Of a stretch of DNA of 64,000 nucleotides, positions 37,244-46,613 are shown in pieces. Under the pieces are notes generated by a model. The model ran no database searches. It saw nothing but the letters and a program-made list of their open reading frames with translations, and was not told the origin of the DNA. The stretch comes from Mycobacterium branderi (GTDB lineage: Bacteria > Actinomycetota > Actinomycetes > Mycobacteriales > Mycobacteriaceae). The stretch lies in contig NZ_AP022606.1 of the NCBI RefSeq assembly GCF_010728725.1, forward strand, positions 1,364,001-1,428,000, written 5' to 3'. The stretch's first letter is position 1. Every line of letters begins with the position of its first letter. The position numbers were made by a program, and so were the translations under genes.

Positions 37244-37435
37244 TCAGTTGCGGTGGACGTCGATGTGGATTGGGTGCCCGCCCAGCGAAGCGGTGATCAC
37301 CGCCGGCGCCATCCGCGACACATACAGGTTGGCCCGCTCCTGCGGAGTCAGGTTGCGGCGTGCCCGCAGCCGGCCTACGGCCCGCCGTCCGGCGTGCAGC
37401 ATTGGTGAAACGCGGTGTGCAACAACGAAAGCCAT
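37244..37435 (-). CDS. small protein downstream of an M-box riboswitch
   Basis: 63-residue basic protein (HAGRRAVGRLRARRNLTPQE, then MAPAVITASLGG). An ideal AAGGAG at 37442-37447 stands 6 bases before the ATG. It lies about 225 bp below the M-box aptamer on the same strand, with a 25-codon ORF between. M. tuberculosis has an M-box ahead of the small gene Rv1535; this could be its homologue, but sequence identity was not checked. Function unknown; magnesium-dependent expression is expected from the leader. Confidence 0.75.
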   Translation of the reverse strand: MAFVVAHRVSPMLHAGRRAVGRLRARRNLTPQERANLYVSRMAPAVITASLGGHPIHIDVHRN

Positions 37436-37486
37436 GATCTTCTCCTTGCCGGTAAGCCCGACCGGCGAGGACTGCGCGAAGACGCG

Positions 37487-37564
37487 TCAGGCGGCGCGAA
37501 GGCCGCGACCGGGTCGGGACGAAACGGAAATGGGCTGCGGATAGGGACAATCGCTCGGACTCAT
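37487..37564 (-). CDS. 25-codon upstream ORF in the M-box leader
   Basis: ATG at 37564 preceded by GGAGG with 8-base spacing, running to TGA at 37487-37489. The peptide begins MSPSDCPYPQPISVSSRPGR and ends GLRAA. It lies between the riboswitch and the downstream small gene, whose RBS is 40 bases beyond its stop and next to a CCGGT/ACCGG hairpin (37449-37465). Such uORFs can link aptamer state to translation or Rho termination. The reading frame and RBS are seen; the role is inferred. Confidence 0.5.
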   Translation of the reverse strand: MSPSDCPYPQPISVSSRPGRGLRAA

Positions 37565-37660
37565 CTCGCCCTCACCTCCTCACGGCCAGGACACACGCGG
37601 GTGTCACCACAGTGCGTGCACAAAGAGGAATGAGCGCCCGCGGCGAATCCGCTGGGCACG

Positions 37661-37825
37661 CACCCCTCTCGTCGGAACTTCGGCACTGCACGGCGTATCC
37701 GGACTGCGTCCGGAAGCCACTTGGGCTCAACCCTTAGACCGGGAAGAGCTGTCCTGACCCGGGGCGTCTCTCGACGTTCGGGGTCAGTGGCCTGTATCCG
37801 TACAGACGCCTCACCTACCGAGGTG
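37661..37825 (-). promoter_or_regulatory. M-box (ykoK) magnesium riboswitch
   Basis: Read on the minus strand, the segment carries the conserved M-box elements in order: GGTAGGTGAGGC, TACGGATACAGGCCACTG, CCCGAACGTCGAGAGACGCC, GGGTCAGGACAG, CTAAGGGTTGAGCCCAAGTG, then GGATACGCCGTGCAGTGCCG and a closing CCGACGAGAGG. These blocks match the Mg-binding core known from Bacillus mgtE and mycobacterial Rv1535/PE20 leaders. The aptamer starts about 65 bp inside the divergent methyltransferase promoter region. At high Mg it should switch off the downstream ORFs. The expression platform is not an obvious intrinsic terminator; a GCGGATTCGCCGC stem follows. Confidence 0.88.
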
Positions 37826-37891
37826 CTGCGCGTTCCATGGTGGCATCCAGCCCGGCGCCCGTCAAACGCAGGCGGCACCTACGCTCAAGAC

Positions 37892-38551
37892 ATGGCTACC
37901 ACCCTGCAGGACCCCAGAGTTGCAACGGCACTCGACCGGATGTACGCCGCGGCCAACGAACAGCTGCCGAAGCTGCGCGAGGGCGGCGGAAGAATTGCGC
38001 AGTCATCCGCCGGCGCACAGGAACGCGCTGACGCGATGAGCGAGTTCTATATCCCGGTGACACCGGAGGCCGGTCGGCTGCTTTACGCGCTGGTGCGGGC
38101 GGCTCGCCCGGCCACGATCGTCGAATTCGGCATGTCGTTCGGTATCTCCGCCATCCACCTTGCATCGGCGGTACGAGACAACGGCAGCGGCCGGGTGGTC
38201 ACCACCGAGCTGAGCGCCAGCAAGATAGCAGCGGCACAACAGACCTTCGCCGAGACCGGATTGGACGACTTGATCACCGTTTTGGACGGCGATGCGCTGG
38301 AGACGCTGAAGGAGCTCGACGGGCCAGTCGACTTCGTCCTGCTCGACGGCTGGAAAGAGCTGTATCTGCCGGTGATCAAGTTGCTCGAACCACGTCTGTC
38401 GACGGGAAGTCTCGTCGTCGCCGACAACACCGAAATGGCCGACACCCAGCCCTATTTGGACCACGTGCGCAACCCCGACAACGGCTACGTCAGCGTCAAC
38501 TTCCACGCCCGGGAAAGCGACAGCATGGAAATCAGCTGCCGCGCCGGGTGA
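37892..38551 (+). CDS. class I O-methyltransferase (caffeoyl-CoA OMT-like)
   Basis: 219-residue SAM methyltransferase. The SAM loop is TIVEFGMSFGISAIHLA, the acidic strand VVTTELS, and the metal-binding Asp in DFVLLDGWKELYLP plus VVADNTEM match the cation-dependent O-methyltransferase family 3. ATG 37892 begins MATTLQDPRV. It overlaps the next methyltransferase gene by 4 bp (GTGA). Its promoter overlaps the start of the divergent M-box leader. Substrate unknown. Confidence 0.88.
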   Translation: MATTLQDPRVATALDRMYAAANEQLPKLREGGGRIAQSSAGAQERADAMSEFYIPVTPEAGRLLYALVRAARPATIVEFGMSFGISAIHLASAVRDNGSGRVVTTELSASKIAAAQQTFAETGLDDLITVLDGDALETLKELDGPVDFVLLDGWKELYLPVIKLLEPRLSTGSLVVADNTEMADTQPYLDHVRNPDNGYVSVNFHARESDSMEISCRAG

Positions 38552-39174
38552 TTAGCCGCAAGCCACCTTTCGGCCGTACGGCCGGGCCGTGGAACGTCAA
38601 TATTCACTACGACGCCAAGCTCGACGCATCCGTGCCCGATGGCGCAGTTTCTGCGCTGGACGTCGGATGCGGTGACGGGTTCTTGGCCGCGCGCTTGTCG
38701 CGGCGCGTACCCCAGGTGGTCGCGGTCGACGTAGACAGGCCGGTTCTGGAGCGGGCCAAACAGCGCTTTGCGGATGCGCCGGTGCAGTGGCAGCACGGCG
38801 ACGTCCTCGTCGCCGCAGGCGAACTGGGCCGCTTCGATGCCGTGGTGTCGAACGCCGCTTTGCATCATTTCCCGGACACCCGCGTGGCGTTGCGGTGCCT
38901 GCGTGACCTCGTAGGGCCCGGAGGGACACTGGCCATCGTGACGTTCGCGCGTGCCGGATGGCGAGATCTGCCATGGGCGTTGCTCACCCTCGCGCTGCGG
39001 GGAATCGCGATCCGGCTGCGCGGCAAGTGGGAACACAGCGCTCCCACGGTATGGCCGCCGTGCGACACCGTTCATCGACTGCGGCATCATGTCCGGGCCG
39101 AACTACCGGGTGCTGAAGTATCGCGACTTCTCTTGGGGCGCATCTTCATCCGATGGCGGGCACCGGCTACCTAA
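38548..39174 (+). CDS. class I SAM-dependent methyltransferase (methyltransf_11/25 type)
   Basis: 208-residue protein starting at the GTG that overlaps the upstream stop. SAM motif I is ALDVGCGDGFLAARL, followed by VVAVDVDRPVLERA, QHGDVLV and DAVVSNAALHHFPD. The C-terminal region has an amphipathic helix (PWALLTLALRGIAIRL). Together with the previous gene it forms a translationally coupled pair. Its 3' end overlaps the convergent acyltransferase gene by 8 bp. Acceptor unknown. Confidence 0.88.
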   Translation: MISRKPPFGRTAGPWNVNIHYDAKLDASVPDGAVSALDVGCGDGFLAARLSRRVPQVVAVDVDRPVLERAKQRFADAPVQWQHGDVLVAAGELGRFDAVVSNAALHHFPDTRVALRCLRDLVGPGGTLAIVTFARAGWRDLPWALLTLALRGIAIRLRGKWEHSAPTVWPPCDTVHRLRHHVRAELPGAEVSRLLLGRIFIRWRAPAT

Positions 39175-41245
39175 GCGATTCCTCCAGCCAGGGCGTCAGC
39201 CACTTCACCGCCTCCTCGGTGGGGTGGACGCCGTCGCTGCGCACGGTGATGCCGTCGACCTTGGCGGTGTAAACGCCGTCGGGACACAGCTTTTTCTTCA
39301 AGTCGAGTATCCCGACGTTGCGGCGCTGTCCAATGGTGCTGCGCAACAACGAGTTCCACTCGTCCACCCGCTCGGGCTGGTCCTCCGGGTACAGGCTGCC
39401 GTCGGGCCTTTCGCCGCGGCGGCTATACGGCAGGTTGGCCACCGTCACCGGCGCCCCGGAAGAGCCCAGGATGTCGAGTGCCCGTACCAACTCGCCGGTG
39501 ATGTAGGCGTCGAAAGCGGGATCGCCGATGTGCGTCCAGCGTCCCTCGTTGACCCGGTCCACCGTCTCCCAGCGGCCGACGACCAGCAAGATGGCGTCCG
39601 GCCGGTCCTCGGCGATCTGCTTGGACCATCGGCTCGGCCACGATTCACATTCCGATTTCTGGTCCAAGGTCTGGCCGAGGTATTTGTACGGGCCGCCGCG
39701 CACCAGGCTGCAACCGATGACGGTGTGGTCGACGAAATCGAATCCCGGTGTGGGCGGCAGGAAATGCATCAAGGTCCAGCCGATCGAATCGCCGAACACC
39801 GAAACCGTGAACGGGCGGTGCGGATCTCGCTGACCGACGGCCCGTGCGGGGCGGGGTCCGCTCGGCGGCGACGGCGACACCACCGCGACCGAGGAGATGC
39901 CGGGCGGCAGGCTGCTGTCCGACCTCCCACCGGATTTGACGCCCACCGGCACGACCATCATCGTGATCGCGGCGGCCGTCGCGGCGGTGGCTCCAGCCAG
40001 TGGCAACAGCGGCACCCGGGCGGGACGCCACTTGCGGACGGGCTGTTCGATCAACCACCACGACGCGACCGACACGGCCAGCGTGGCCGCGCACCGCACG
40101 GCGAACAACGACAGCCCCGACCATCCGGTCCGTTGGCCGTTGAGCACCAGAAAGATCGGCCAATGCCAGAGGTAGACGCCGTAGGAGATGACGCCCAGCC
40201 ACACCAGCGGACGCCACGACAGCACGAGGGCCACGGGCCCGCGCTGGTCGAGCGCAACCGGCGCGATCACCACAACGGCCGCCACCGCCACCGCGATCAG
40301 CAGGCCGTGCCGGAATTCGGGGGCGCCGCCGGTCGCATAGTGGGCGGCGGCCGCCAGCCCGCCCAAGCCGATCACCGGCAGCAGTCGCGCGGTCCACTTG
40401 CCCCAGCGGGTCCGGATCAGCGACCAGCCGCGGTTCAGCGCCGGCCAATCGCCCACCAGCAGCGCAGACGCCGCCGCACCGGTCAGCAGCGCCTGAGCTC
40501 GGGTGTCGGTGCCGAAGTAGACCCGGTCCCGGGTGGCGTCGGAGGCGAGCAGGATGGCCAGGGCCGCTGACGCCAGCGCACCCAGAGTGGCCAGCAGGAA
40601 GACGGTCAGCCGCACTCCCCCCAACGTCGCCAGCCTGCCTCGTCGGCGGGCGCGGGCCGCCAGCACCACAGCGACCGCGACCAGCAGCAGCGGCCACACG
40701 ATGTAGTACTGCTCCTCCACGCCCAGCGACCAGGCGTGCTGCAGCGGTGACGGCGGCGCGCCCTGACTGAAGTAGTCGGTCTTCTGCGCGACGAACATCC
40801 AGTTGGCGGCCCAGAAGAACGCGGCGACGGCCTCGTCGCGCAGCCCGGCAACAGACTCGGGCGAAAACAGTTGCCGCCCAACCGCTACGGCCAGCACCAT
40901 CAGCACCAGCGCCGGCAGCAGCCGTCGTGCCCGTCGAATCCAGAACCCGGTCAGGTCGATGCGACCCGTGCGGCCGAGTTCATCGAGCAGCAGCGAAGTG
41001 ATCAGGAATCCGCTGAGTACGAAAAAGATGTCGACACCGAGGAAGCCGCCGCCCATGCCGGGAATGCCGCCGTGGTCGGCGAGTACCAGCGCGACGGCCA
41101 CCGCGCGCAGACCGTCGAGCGCCGGAATGCCGGGCCGCCGGTCGCTATCCCGCGGCGTGGAAAGGCGAGAGCGCGGGCCCGGGGCTACCCAGCGGGGCCG
41201 TCGAACGCAGCGAACCGGCGCGGGATACTCCCCGGCCGGTCCCAT
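39167..41245 (-). CDS. membrane acyltransferase 3 fused to SGNH domain (Rv0111-like)
   Basis: 692-residue protein. Residues about 40-400 are the AT3 membrane domain with around ten hydrophobic helices: IPALDGLRAVAVALVLADHG, FFVLSGFLITSLLL, RRARRLLPAL and WSLGVEEQYYIVWP. After a linker, a periplasmic SGNH hydrolase-like domain starts at VSVFGDSIGWTL and ends with SDGVHPTEEAV, giving Ser in GDS and Asp-x-x-His. OafA/OatA-type enzymes of this layout O-acylate cell-envelope glycans. Corresponds to Rv0111 in size and place. Convergent with the methyltransferase pair. Confidence 0.9.
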   Translation of the reverse strand: MGPAGEYPAPVRCVRRPRWVAPGPRSRLSTPRDSDRRPGIPALDGLRAVAVALVLADHGGIPGMGGGFLGVDIFFVLSGFLITSLLLDELGRTGRIDLTGFWIRRARRLLPALVLMVLAVAVGRQLFSPESVAGLRDEAVAAFFWAANWMFVAQKTDYFSQGAPPSPLQHAWSLGVEEQYYIVWPLLLVAVAVVLAARARRRGRLATLGGVRLTVFLLATLGALASAALAILLASDATRDRVYFGTDTRAQALLTGAAASALLVGDWPALNRGWSLIRTRWGKWTARLLPVIGLGGLAAAAHYATGGAPEFRHGLLIAVAVAAVVVIAPVALDQRGPVALVLSWRPLVWLGVISYGVYLWHWPIFLVLNGQRTGWSGLSLFAVRCAATLAVSVASWWLIEQPVRKWRPARVPLLPLAGATAATAAAITMMVVPVGVKSGGRSDSSLPPGISSVAVVSPSPPSGPRPARAVGQRDPHRPFTVSVFGDSIGWTLMHFLPPTPGFDFVDHTVIGCSLVRGGPYKYLGQTLDQKSECESWPSRWSKQIAEDRPDAILLVVGRWETVDRVNEGRWTHIGDPAFDAYITGELVRALDILGSSGAPVTVANLPYSRRGERPDGSLYPEDQPERVDEWNSLLRSTIGQRRNVGILDLKKKLCPDGVYTAKVDGITVRSDGVHPTEEAVKWLTPWLEESLR

Positions 41246-41364
41246 GCGACCGCTTACCTCGTCGGTGTCGGTGTCGTTGTCGCCGCCGATACGTCGCAGC
41301 TCCTCCCTTTTTGGATCAGAGCCAGTTTAGGTGCGAAGCTGCTGCATACCGGGGATGACACGCC

Positions 41365-42528
41365 CTATCGCAAGGTGGGGTCACCACCTGCTCGCGCCAC
41401 CTCGGCGAGCACTTCGGCAGTGTCGGCGCCGAGTTGCGGGGCAGGGCCGGCGACCCGGCCCGGAGTCCGCGAAAACCAGGTCGGCACACCGGGAAACCGC
41501 ACCGCGCCGTGCGGCGTGTCGACGGTCTCGAAGAATCCGGCGGCGTTGAGGTGCGGGTTGTCGAACAGGTCGGCGGGCGTGCCCAGCGGTGCCGCCGGTA
41601 TTTCCAGTTCGCGGAACAGCTTCAGCCATTCTTCGGTCGTCCGCTCCGCCAACGTCTCGGCGAGCAATGCGTAGACGGCGTCGATCTGGCGGGCCCGCGA
41701 CTCCAGCGTCGCGTACCGCGAGTTGGCCCAGGGCGGTCGCACCGCGTCGATGAACGCCGCCCAATGCTTGTCGTTGTAGATCAGCGCGGCGATGTGGCCG
41801 TCGCTGGTGCGATACGGCCGGCGGTTGGGCGCCACCGTGCGCGGGTAGACCGCCGGGCCCAGCGGCGGGTCGAACATCGCGCCGTTGGCGTGTTCGACGA
41901 GCATGAACGATGCCATGGTTTCGAACATGGCGACCTCGACCTCCTGGCCCTCACCGGTACGTTCGCGGTGGAACAGCGCCATCATCGTCGCATAGAGCGC
42001 GGTCAGGCCGGCGACCTTGTCGGCCATGATCGTTCCGACGTAGCTGGCCTCACCGGTCAACTGCTCCTGGACCGCGGGCAGCCCGCATTCCGCCTGAATG
42101 GTGTCGTCGTAGGCGGGCAGATCCCGGTCCGGCCCGCGCCGGCCGTAGCCATAGCAGTTGGTGTAGACGATGTCGGGCTTGATCGCCGCGACGTCGTCGT
42201 AGCCGAATCCGAGCTTCGCGATCGCCTTGGACCGCATCGAATGGATGAACACGTCGGCGGTTTCCACCAGCGACCGCAGCGCCGCCTTGCCGGTGTCGGT
42301 CCGCAGGTCGAGGACGATGCTGCGCTTGCCGCGGTTCACGTTGACGAACACGCCGCTCATCGACGGCTCGGGTCCCACCGAGATGTAGCGGGTGTTGTCA
42401 CCTTCGGGCGGCTCGACCTTGATCACGTCCGCACCCATGTCGGCCATGATCTGGGTGCAGTACGGCCCCATCACCATCGCGGTGAGATCGACCACCCGCA
42501 CCCTGGCCAGCGGACCGCCGCTAGTCAA
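41365..42528 (-). CDS. CaiB/BaiF family CoA-transferase (class III)
   Basis: 387-residue class III CoA-transferase that would move CoA between organic acids. The family start VRVVDLTAMVMGPYCTQIMADMGADV is followed by VIKVEPPEGD, SIVLDLRTDTGK and the catalytic Asp region GTIMADKVAGL. The C-terminus AEVLAEV... is normal. The start is TTG 42528, overlapping the SDR stop (8 bp); GTG 42501 is an alternative. It is the last gene of the leftward catabolic operon, where it could release or load the pathway acid without ATP. Confidence 0.9.
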   Translation of the reverse strand: MTSGGPLARVRVVDLTAMVMGPYCTQIMADMGADVIKVEPPEGDNTRYISVGPEPSMSGVFVNVNRGKRSIVLDLRTDTGKAALRSLVETADVFIHSMRSKAIAKLGFGYDDVAAIKPDIVYTNCYGYGRRGPDRDLPAYDDTIQAECGLPAVQEQLTGEASYVGTIMADKVAGLTALYATMMALFHRERTGEGQEVEVAMFETMASFMLVEHANGAMFDPPLGPAVYPRTVAPNRRPYRTSDGHIAALIYNDKHWAAFIDAVRPPWANSRYATLESRARQIDAVYALLAETLAERTTEEWLKLFRELEIPAAPLGTPADLFDNPHLNAAGFFETVDTPHGAVRFPGVPTWFSRTPGRVAGPAPQLGADTAEVLAEVARAGGDPTLR

Positions 42529-43432
42529 GCCGCACCATCTCGAAGCTGTAGCGCAGGTGCTCGGCGTGACCGTTCGGCACGACGGGAAACACCAACGGCG
42601 CGTTGGCATCACGAATGGCGTCCAGCTGCTCGGACACCTGCTCGATAGACCACGACGGGCGGAACACACCCGGCGTTTCGGCGACCACTGCTCGCGCCAC
42701 CCGGCCGGCGACCGAGATCAGCATCTCACCCGTGATCGGACAGGATTCGTGGGCCAGCAGCCCCACCACCGGCGCCACGAGCTCCGGCTCCATCGCCGGA
42801 TACGCCGAAACATCCAGGCCCTCAGCCATTCTGGTGACCGCTGACGGAACAATGACGTTGCATTTCACGTTGGCGGCGGCACCTTCCAGCGCGACGACGT
42901 TGGACAAGCCGATGACGCCGGCCTTGGCGGCAGCGTAGTTCGCCACGTCGTGATTCCCGTACAGGCCGCCGATCGACGACGTCAACACAATGCGCCCGTA
43001 GCCGGCGTCACACATCAGCGGAAACGCCGGCCGCACCACGTGAAAGGCGCCGCGCAGGTGAACATCCAGCACCGCATCGAAGTCCGCGTAGCTCATCTGG
43101 ACCAACGGTGCTCGACGAATGGTGCCGGCGTTGTGGATCAGAATGTCGATGCGGCCGTAATGTTGCAGCGCCGCGTCGATGATCGCCGCACCCCCGGCGG
43201 CCGTCGCCACCGAGTCCGTGCACACGACGGCATCGCCTCCCTCAGCACGGATTTCGTCGGCCACCCGGTCAGCGGGCCCAGGGTCGACGCCGTCGCCTGT
43301 CAGGCTGCCACCGGTGTCGTTGACGACGACCTTGGCGCCGCGCGACGCCAGCAACAGGGCGTAGGCACGGCCCAGACCGCGGCCGGCGCCGGTGACGACG
43401 GCCACCCGATCGTCGAATCGCAGTTGGGTCAC
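42521..43432 (-). CDS. SDR, (3R)-hydroxyacyl-CoA dehydrogenase-like
   Basis: 303-residue SDR with VVTGAGRGLGRAYALLLASR and the insertion VVVNDTGGSLTGDG characteristic of the multifunctional-enzyme type 2 (peroxisomal MFE-2-like) hydroxyacyl-CoA dehydrogenases. Catalytic Ser is in VLTSSIGG and Tyr-x3-Lys in YAAAKAG. A C-terminal extension (about 240-303) goes beyond the classical SDR length. GTG 43432 overlaps the monooxygenase stop by 4 bp. It may oxidise a hydroxyl produced by the oxygenases. Confidence 0.9.
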   Translation of the reverse strand: MTQLRFDDRVAVVTGAGRGLGRAYALLLASRGAKVVVNDTGGSLTGDGVDPGPADRVADEIRAEGGDAVVCTDSVATAAGGAAIIDAALQHYGRIDILIHNAGTIRRAPLVQMSYADFDAVLDVHLRGAFHVVRPAFPLMCDAGYGRIVLTSSIGGLYGNHDVANYAAAKAGVIGLSNVVALEGAAANVKCNVIVPSAVTRMAEGLDVSAYPAMEPELVAPVVGLLAHESCPITGEMLISVAGRVARAVVAETPGVFRPSWSIEQVSEQLDAIRDANAPLVFPVVPNGHAEHLRYSFEMVRLD

Positions 43433-45261
43433 GTTCCCAGCACCAGGCCCTCGAGATCACCCTTGTCGCGCCATTGCGACAGCAGGTCGGCGAACGCGTA
43501 GAAGCCCGGGCCGTACGGCTCACCGAGATGGGACCGGATGCCCTCGCCGCCACCTCCGCCTTCGTTGTTGTAGTAGCCGGGCGTGCATTGCGCGTCGAAA
43601 GCCGAGTTGTCGATGGCGGTTTCGCGGATTGTCCGACACCACGCCTCCTGCGCCTCACGGCTCGGTTCGACGGTGGTCGCGCCGCGGGCCAGCGCCTGGG
43701 CGATGATGTAGGCGATGTGCTCGCCCTGTAGCTCGTAGTTGGCGGCGATGTTGGCGGAGATGCCCACTTGGGTGAAGCCGGTGAAGAACTGGTTGGGGAA
43801 ACCCACGCTGGTCATGCCGTGCAGGGTCTTGTACCCGTCGCGCCAGTAGTCGAACAGCGACAGGCCGTCGCGGCCCTCGATCGTGTCGATCGAATAACGG
43901 CGGCTGATCTCGGTGGTGATCTCGAAACCGCTGGCGTAGATGATGCAGTCGACCTCGTACTCGATGCCGTTGGCGACAAGCCCCTTCTCGGTGATGCGCT
44001 CGACCCCCTTCGACGACGACACGTCGACCAAGGTCACGTTGGGCCGGTTGAACGTCGGCAGGTACTCGTCGTTGGAAAGCGGCCTCTTACAAAGGAACCG
44101 GTAGTAGGGCTTCAGCGTCTCCGCGGTATCCGGGTCCTCGACAATGCTGTCGATGCGCCGCCGCAGTCGCTCCATTACTTTGTAATCTTCTTCCTCCCGG
44201 ATCGCCATGAACTGCTCGGGCGTCATCGACGCCGGATCCTCCAGCGCCAGCACCCGCGCCGCCGTGTTGCGGCCGAGCTCGGTCCAGAAGTCGCACACCA
44301 GGTCCGGCTGACCTAACGCCATTCCCTCGAACGTCCAGGCGTGAAAGTTGCGTTGCCGCTCTTTTTGCCAGCCGGGCTGCAGGGACTTCACCCATTCGGG
44401 GTCGGTCGGCGCGTTGTTGCGCGCGTCCACCGACGACGGAGTGCGCTGAACCACATACAGATGCTTGGCATGTCGCCCCAGGAAGGGCACGATCTGCACC
44501 GCAGTGGCCCCCGTGCCGATGACCGCGACGCGCTTGTCGGCCAGCTTGTCCAGTCCGCCTGTGGTGTCCCCGCCGGTGTAGTCGTAGTCCCACCGCGACG
44601 AGTGGAAGCTATGCCCCTTGAAGTCCTTTATGCCGGGGATTCCGGGTAGCTTCGGCCGGTGAAAGGGCCCCGACGCCATGACGACGAACCGAGCGCGGAT
44701 GTCGTCGCCGCGGTTGGTGCTGATCCGCCAGCGCTTGAGCTCCTCCTGCCAATGCAGCGAGCGGACCTGGGTGGAGAAAATCGCTGAATCGTAGAGGCCG
44801 AAATGCTTTCCGATGCGCCGGCAGTGCTCGTAGATCTCGGCCCCGTCGGCGAACTTCTTGGTCGGCATGAAGTCGAGCTCTTCGAGCATCGGTATGTAGC
44901 AATAGGATTCGTTGTCGCACTGGATACCGGGATAGCGGTTCCAGTACCAGACGCCGCCGAAGTCCCCGCCCAGCTCGATGATCCGGACGTCGTCGACGCC
45001 TGCCTTCTTCAGATGGGCTGCCGTGAGTAGACCGCCGAAGCCGCCGCCCAGTACGGCGACGTCGATGTCCTCGCAGATCGGATCGCGGCGCGTCACCGGC
45101 GTGTACGGATCGGATTCGTAATAGCCCGCGAAGTCGTCCTCGAGTGCGATGTACTGCTTGGAACCCTCTGGGCGCAGCCGCTTCTCGCGCTCCTGGCGGT
45201 ACTTTTCACGCAGCGCGGAGATATCGACGTCATCCGGTGTCTGGGTCGGCTCGCAGTTCAC
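43429..45261 (-). CDS. flavin-containing Baeyer-Villiger-type monooxygenase
   Basis: 610-residue FAD/NADPH monooxygenase. The first Rossmann motif is VAVLGGGFGGLLTAAHLK (72-77 core), the second VAVIGTGATAVQIVP, and the BVMO fingerprint FxGxxxHxxxWD is present as FKGHSFHSSRWD (214-225). The length and the N-terminal extension (about 65 residues) match cyclohexanone/phenylacetone or steroid monooxygenase-like enzymes. It would insert oxygen next to a ketone to form an ester or lactone. The GTG start overlaps the Rieske gene by 4 bp. Confidence 0.92.
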   Translation of the reverse strand: MNCEPTQTPDDVDISALREKYRQEREKRLRPEGSKQYIALEDDFAGYYESDPYTPVTRRDPICEDIDVAVLGGGFGGLLTAAHLKKAGVDDVRIIELGGDFGGVWYWNRYPGIQCDNESYCYIPMLEELDFMPTKKFADGAEIYEHCRRIGKHFGLYDSAIFSTQVRSLHWQEELKRWRISTNRGDDIRARFVVMASGPFHRPKLPGIPGIKDFKGHSFHSSRWDYDYTGGDTTGGLDKLADKRVAVIGTGATAVQIVPFLGRHAKHLYVVQRTPSSVDARNNAPTDPEWVKSLQPGWQKERQRNFHAWTFEGMALGQPDLVCDFWTELGRNTAARVLALEDPASMTPEQFMAIREEEDYKVMERLRRRIDSIVEDPDTAETLKPYYRFLCKRPLSNDEYLPTFNRPNVTLVDVSSSKGVERITEKGLVANGIEYEVDCIIYASGFEITTEISRRYSIDTIEGRDGLSLFDYWRDGYKTLHGMTSVGFPNQFFTGFTQVGISANIAANYELQGEHIAYIIAQALARGATTVEPSREAQEAWCRTIRETAIDNSAFDAQCTPGYYNNEGGGGGEGIRSHLGEPYGPGFYAFADLLSQWRDKGDLEGLVLGT

Positions 45262-46613
45262 CTGAGCTCCTTCGGTTCACCCGTGCCCATGTATTTCGAC
45301 AGCTGGTAGTGCAGGTTGACGGTGCTGCGCTCGCGATATGGATTTGGCTTGGTGCCGGGAAACCCAAGGGATTTCATGCCCTGCTGCACGGCTGCCATGT
45401 TGGAGAAGTCCTGCGGCAAGACGGACAGCCAGTTGGGATCGCCCACCGGTGTGTGGATCCACTCCGTTTGCGGCTCTTTCCCTTTCGGAAAGAGCTCGAA
45501 TACTGCCACCTCGAAGATGCACTTGTTCGGGTCGTAGCTCGGGTCGGGCCGGGCGCTGTAGCACAGCGCGCTGGTGAGGCCTTGTCCGATCTGGAAGTTG
45601 GGGAAGATCTGCCACGCGGTGCCGCTTTGGCCCAGGATGTCGGCCGGGATCGTCGGCCAGATCACGCCTCGCGCGGCGTCGTCGCGACGCGCCGAGGACA
45701 GCCAGTGTTCGAGGACCTTGTCGGCCGGGGTGTTCTCGGGCAACTCGTCGACCAGCCGCAGCGCGGCGTCCACCAGCGTCTGGGTGGTGGTGGCGTTGGT
45801 TTCCTGCAGCGTGTAGAGCTGCATTTCCGCGGTCGAGACACGAGGATCGGCACCGGTGCCGAGTCGAACCTTGGACTTGGTGGCCTCGAGCTCGTGGGGT
45901 GCGTCGTAGCCGATGTTGCTGTGCTTACCTTGCGCTTTGGCCCAGCCTTTGAATTCGCCGAACTTGTTGAATTCCGGATGCGTGGTCGCCACATGGTACG
46001 TCTCGTTGAAGGCCTCCATCGCGACCTTCCAGTTGCAGTCGAAGTGCAACCACCGCCGCCATTTGTAGCGCATGTTTTCCAAGCCGAACGGCTCGAGAAT
46101 CTTGGCGGCCGGATACAGATAGTCCATCAGCGGCTCGCAGTCCGCATCCATGTTGATCCACAGCCAGCCGCCCCAAGTGTCCACCCGCACACTTGCCAGA
46201 TGTGTGTTCTCGGCGGTCAATACGCCCTGCCAGTCGGCTTGTTCGCGGATGTATGTGCACGCACCGTCCAGCCCGTACGTCCAGCCATGGAACCCGCAGA
46301 CAAACGACTTTCGGGTGCGACCGCATGCGTTCTTGGCGCCCTGCGGGGTGTCGATGAGCCGGCGGCCGCGGTGCATGCACACGTTGTGGTGGGCCTTGAA
46401 CTCGTTAGGCCCAGTGCGCACGACGATGATCGAATCGTCAAGGATGTCGTATGTGAGGTAGCTGCCCACCTCGGGAAGCTCCTCGACCCGGCCCACCTGC
46501 TGCCATACTTTTCGCCACAGCTTGTCGCGTTCGGCGCGGGCATAGTCTTCGGCGATGTAGGCTTCAACCCCGATTGTCGCAGGCGCGGACAGTTCCTCGC
46601 CGTTAGTGCTCAT
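45258..46613 (-). CDS. Rieske non-haem iron oxygenase, alpha subunit
   Basis: 451-residue ring-hydroxylating oxygenase. The Rieske [2Fe-2S] ligands are Cys79, His81, Cys106 and His109 (CMHRGRR and CGFHGWTY). The mononuclear iron site is NETYHVATTHPE with His207 and His212. The C-terminal catalytic domain is complete. No beta subunit, ferredoxin or reductase gene is found within the island, so it is probably a homo-oligomeric type using electron carriers from elsewhere. It lies between the SDR and BVMO genes (11-bp and 4-bp overlaps). Substrate unknown. Confidence 0.93.
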   Translation of the reverse strand: MSTNGEELSAPATIGVEAYIAEDYARAERDKLWRKVWQQVGRVEELPEVGSYLTYDILDDSIIVVRTGPNEFKAHHNVCMHRGRRLIDTPQGAKNACGRTRKSFVCGFHGWTYGLDGACTYIREQADWQGVLTAENTHLASVRVDTWGGWLWINMDADCEPLMDYLYPAAKILEPFGLENMRYKWRRWLHFDCNWKVAMEAFNETYHVATTHPEFNKFGEFKGWAKAQGKHSNIGYDAPHELEATKSKVRLGTGADPRVSTAEMQLYTLQETNATTTQTLVDAALRLVDELPENTPADKVLEHWLSSARRDDAARGVIWPTIPADILGQSGTAWQIFPNFQIGQGLTSALCYSARPDPSYDPNKCIFEVAVFELFPKGKEPQTEWIHTPVGDPNWLSVLPQDFSNMAAVQQGMKSLGFPGTKPNPYRERSTVNLHYQLSKYMGTGEPKELR

